From assembly GCF_004327285.1 (NCBI RefSeq), contig NZ_QJUI01000016.1, positions 62,001-126,000 on the forward strand: a stretch of 64,000 nt of DNA. The letters are read 5' to 3'. Position 1 is the stretch's first letter. Every line of letters starts with the position of its first letter. Below, piece by piece: positions 63,312-64,000 of the stretch. A program made the position numbers and the translations under genes. Under the pieces are notes generated by a model. The model had not been told where the DNA came from, did no database searches, and worked only from the letters and a program-made list of their open reading frames with translations. Source of the DNA: Phytopseudomonas daroniae. GTDB lineage: Bacteria; Pseudomonadota; Gammaproteobacteria; Pseudomonadales; Pseudomonadaceae.

Positions 63312-64000
63312 AGACCGAGCTGCTTTCGTTTGCGATACAGGGTCGAAGCGTCGATGCCCAGTGTCTTGGCGGCTTGATCGAGGGTATCGCTGTTGGCCAG
63401 CACCGCCGAGATATGCGCCTTTTCCAGTTCTTCGAGGCTAAGGTCGGCGCCCACACGCGGCGCGCTGTTGGTGGACGGCGCGCTCATGCCCAGGTGGGCG
63501 ATATCCACCCATTCGCCGGGGCAGATGATGCTGGCACGCTCGATCACGTTGCGCAGCTCGCGGATATTGCCAGGCCACTGATAGTCGAGCAGTGCCTTCA
63601 GTGCCTCTTCGCTGAAACCGCGGGCGGGGCGGGCGTAATCCTTGACGAAACGGGCGAGGAAGCGGTCGGCCAGGGTGAGGATGTCGTCCGCGCGTTCGCG
63701 CAGCGGCGGCAGGTTCAGGGTGATGACGTTCAGGCGGTACAGCAGGTCTTCGCGGAAATTCCCCTCCTTGACCATTTCGGCGAGGTCGCGGTTGGTCGCC
63801 GCGAGGATGCGCACGTCGGCATGACGGGTCACCGGGTCGCCCACGCGCTCGTATTCCTTGTCCTGAATGAAACGCAGCAGCTTGGGTTGCAGGGTCAGCG
63901 GGAAGTCACCGATCTCGTCGAGAAACAGCGTGCCGCCATCCGCCTGGTTGACCCGACCCAGGGTGCTTTCGCTGGCGCCGGTAAAGGCGCCGCGGCTGTG
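63308..64000 (-). CDS. algB: NtrC-family response regulator AlgB (3' part; N-terminus outside the window)
   Basis: About 230 C-terminal residues are present and the reading frame runs through the window edge. The sigma-54-contact loop GAFTGA is visible at about 63975-63992, followed by [20 protein letters not shown] (Walker B), [31 protein letters not shown] and [18 protein letters not shown]. The Fis-type helix-turn-helix [20 protein letters not shown] is at the C-terminus. It activates alginate genes together with KinB. The receiver domain and start lie beyond position 64000. Confidence 0.93.
   Translation of the reverse strand, partial: HSRGAFTGASESTLGRVNQADGGTLFLDEIGDFPLTLQPKLLRFIQDKEYERVGDPVTRHADVRILAATNRDLAEMVKEGNFREDLLYRLNVITLNLPPLRERADDILTLADRFLARFVKDYARPARGFSEEALKALLDYQWPGNIRELRNVIERASIICPGEWVDIAHLGMSAPSTNSAPRVGADLSLEELEKAHISAVLANSDTLDQAAKTLGIDASTLYRKRKQLGL

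Overview
The window is 64 kb of a Pseudomonas-type gammaproteobacterial chromosome. Diagnostic genes are trpI/trpBA, crc next to pyrE, the kinB-algB pair, ftsYEX-rpoH, and pstSCAB-phoU with PhoB boxes. Intergenic repeats of the GTAGGATGGGT kind suggest a P. mendocina/oleovorans-type (Ectopseudomonas) lineage; that placement is inference. There is no sign of a prophage, plasmid or CRISPR array. The DNA is gene-dense and mostly core genome, with two accessory metabolic islands.

Layout. 0.1-4.3 kb: two LysR regulators, a DASS anion symporter and a small NAD(P)-binding oxidoreductase that may be exported. 4.4-6.4 kb: trpBA on the minus strand, with a strong terminator and an upstream palindrome that looks like the TrpI operator. 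6.7-12.4 kb: an accessory nitrogen-scavenging cluster (polar amino-acid ABC importer, M20 amidohydrolase, DUF1989 protein, XRE-cupin regulator). It starts with a sigma-54-type promoter whose predicted +1 falls in a palindrome. 12.5-14.1 kb: a DUF3592 protein and then trpI, which is separated from trpBA by this cluster. 14.2-17.6 kb: gloA, a YfcE-type phosphoesterase and ilvD. 17.9-24.6 kb: a second accessory island with a TAXI-TRAP transporter, a RidA protein, a DadA-like amino-acid dehydrogenase and a divergent LysR regulator. 24.6-33.8 kb: rlmI, a PfpI-family protein, an HDOD protein, mutM, a small exported protein, a Na/Pi symporter, ggt, a ferredoxin and coaD. 34.0-46.5 kb: a YheT hydrolase, rsmD, two M16 peptidase-family genes, ftsYEX, rpoH, mtgA, a DUF423 protein, thiSG and trmB. 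46.6-50.2 kb: an EamA exporter, crc, pyrE, a DUF4124 protein and a YciA-type thioesterase. 50.5-58.5 kb: the Pho regulon operon pstS, pstCAB-phoU and a response regulator. 58.5-64 kb: a DASH cryptochrome, marC, an AmiD-like amidase, and kinB with the 3' part of algB.

How the genes work together. The first island looks like uptake of a small nitrogenous compound, hydrolysis by a carbamoylase or allantoate-type amidohydrolase, and handling by a DUF1989 protein, under nitrogen (RpoN) control. The second looks like uptake of an amino acid, oxidation to the 2-imino acid and RidA-assisted release of ammonia. Its LysR regulator may bind a 16-bp site in the divergent promoter and a near-identical copy inside its own gene, written with rare Leu codons. 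Several intergenic repeats sit in telling places: in the loop of the ilvD terminator, between the TRAP binding-protein and permease genes, across the rsmD stop codon, and in both internal gaps of the pst operon. All functional calls come from reading motifs and family resemblance; no database search was run.
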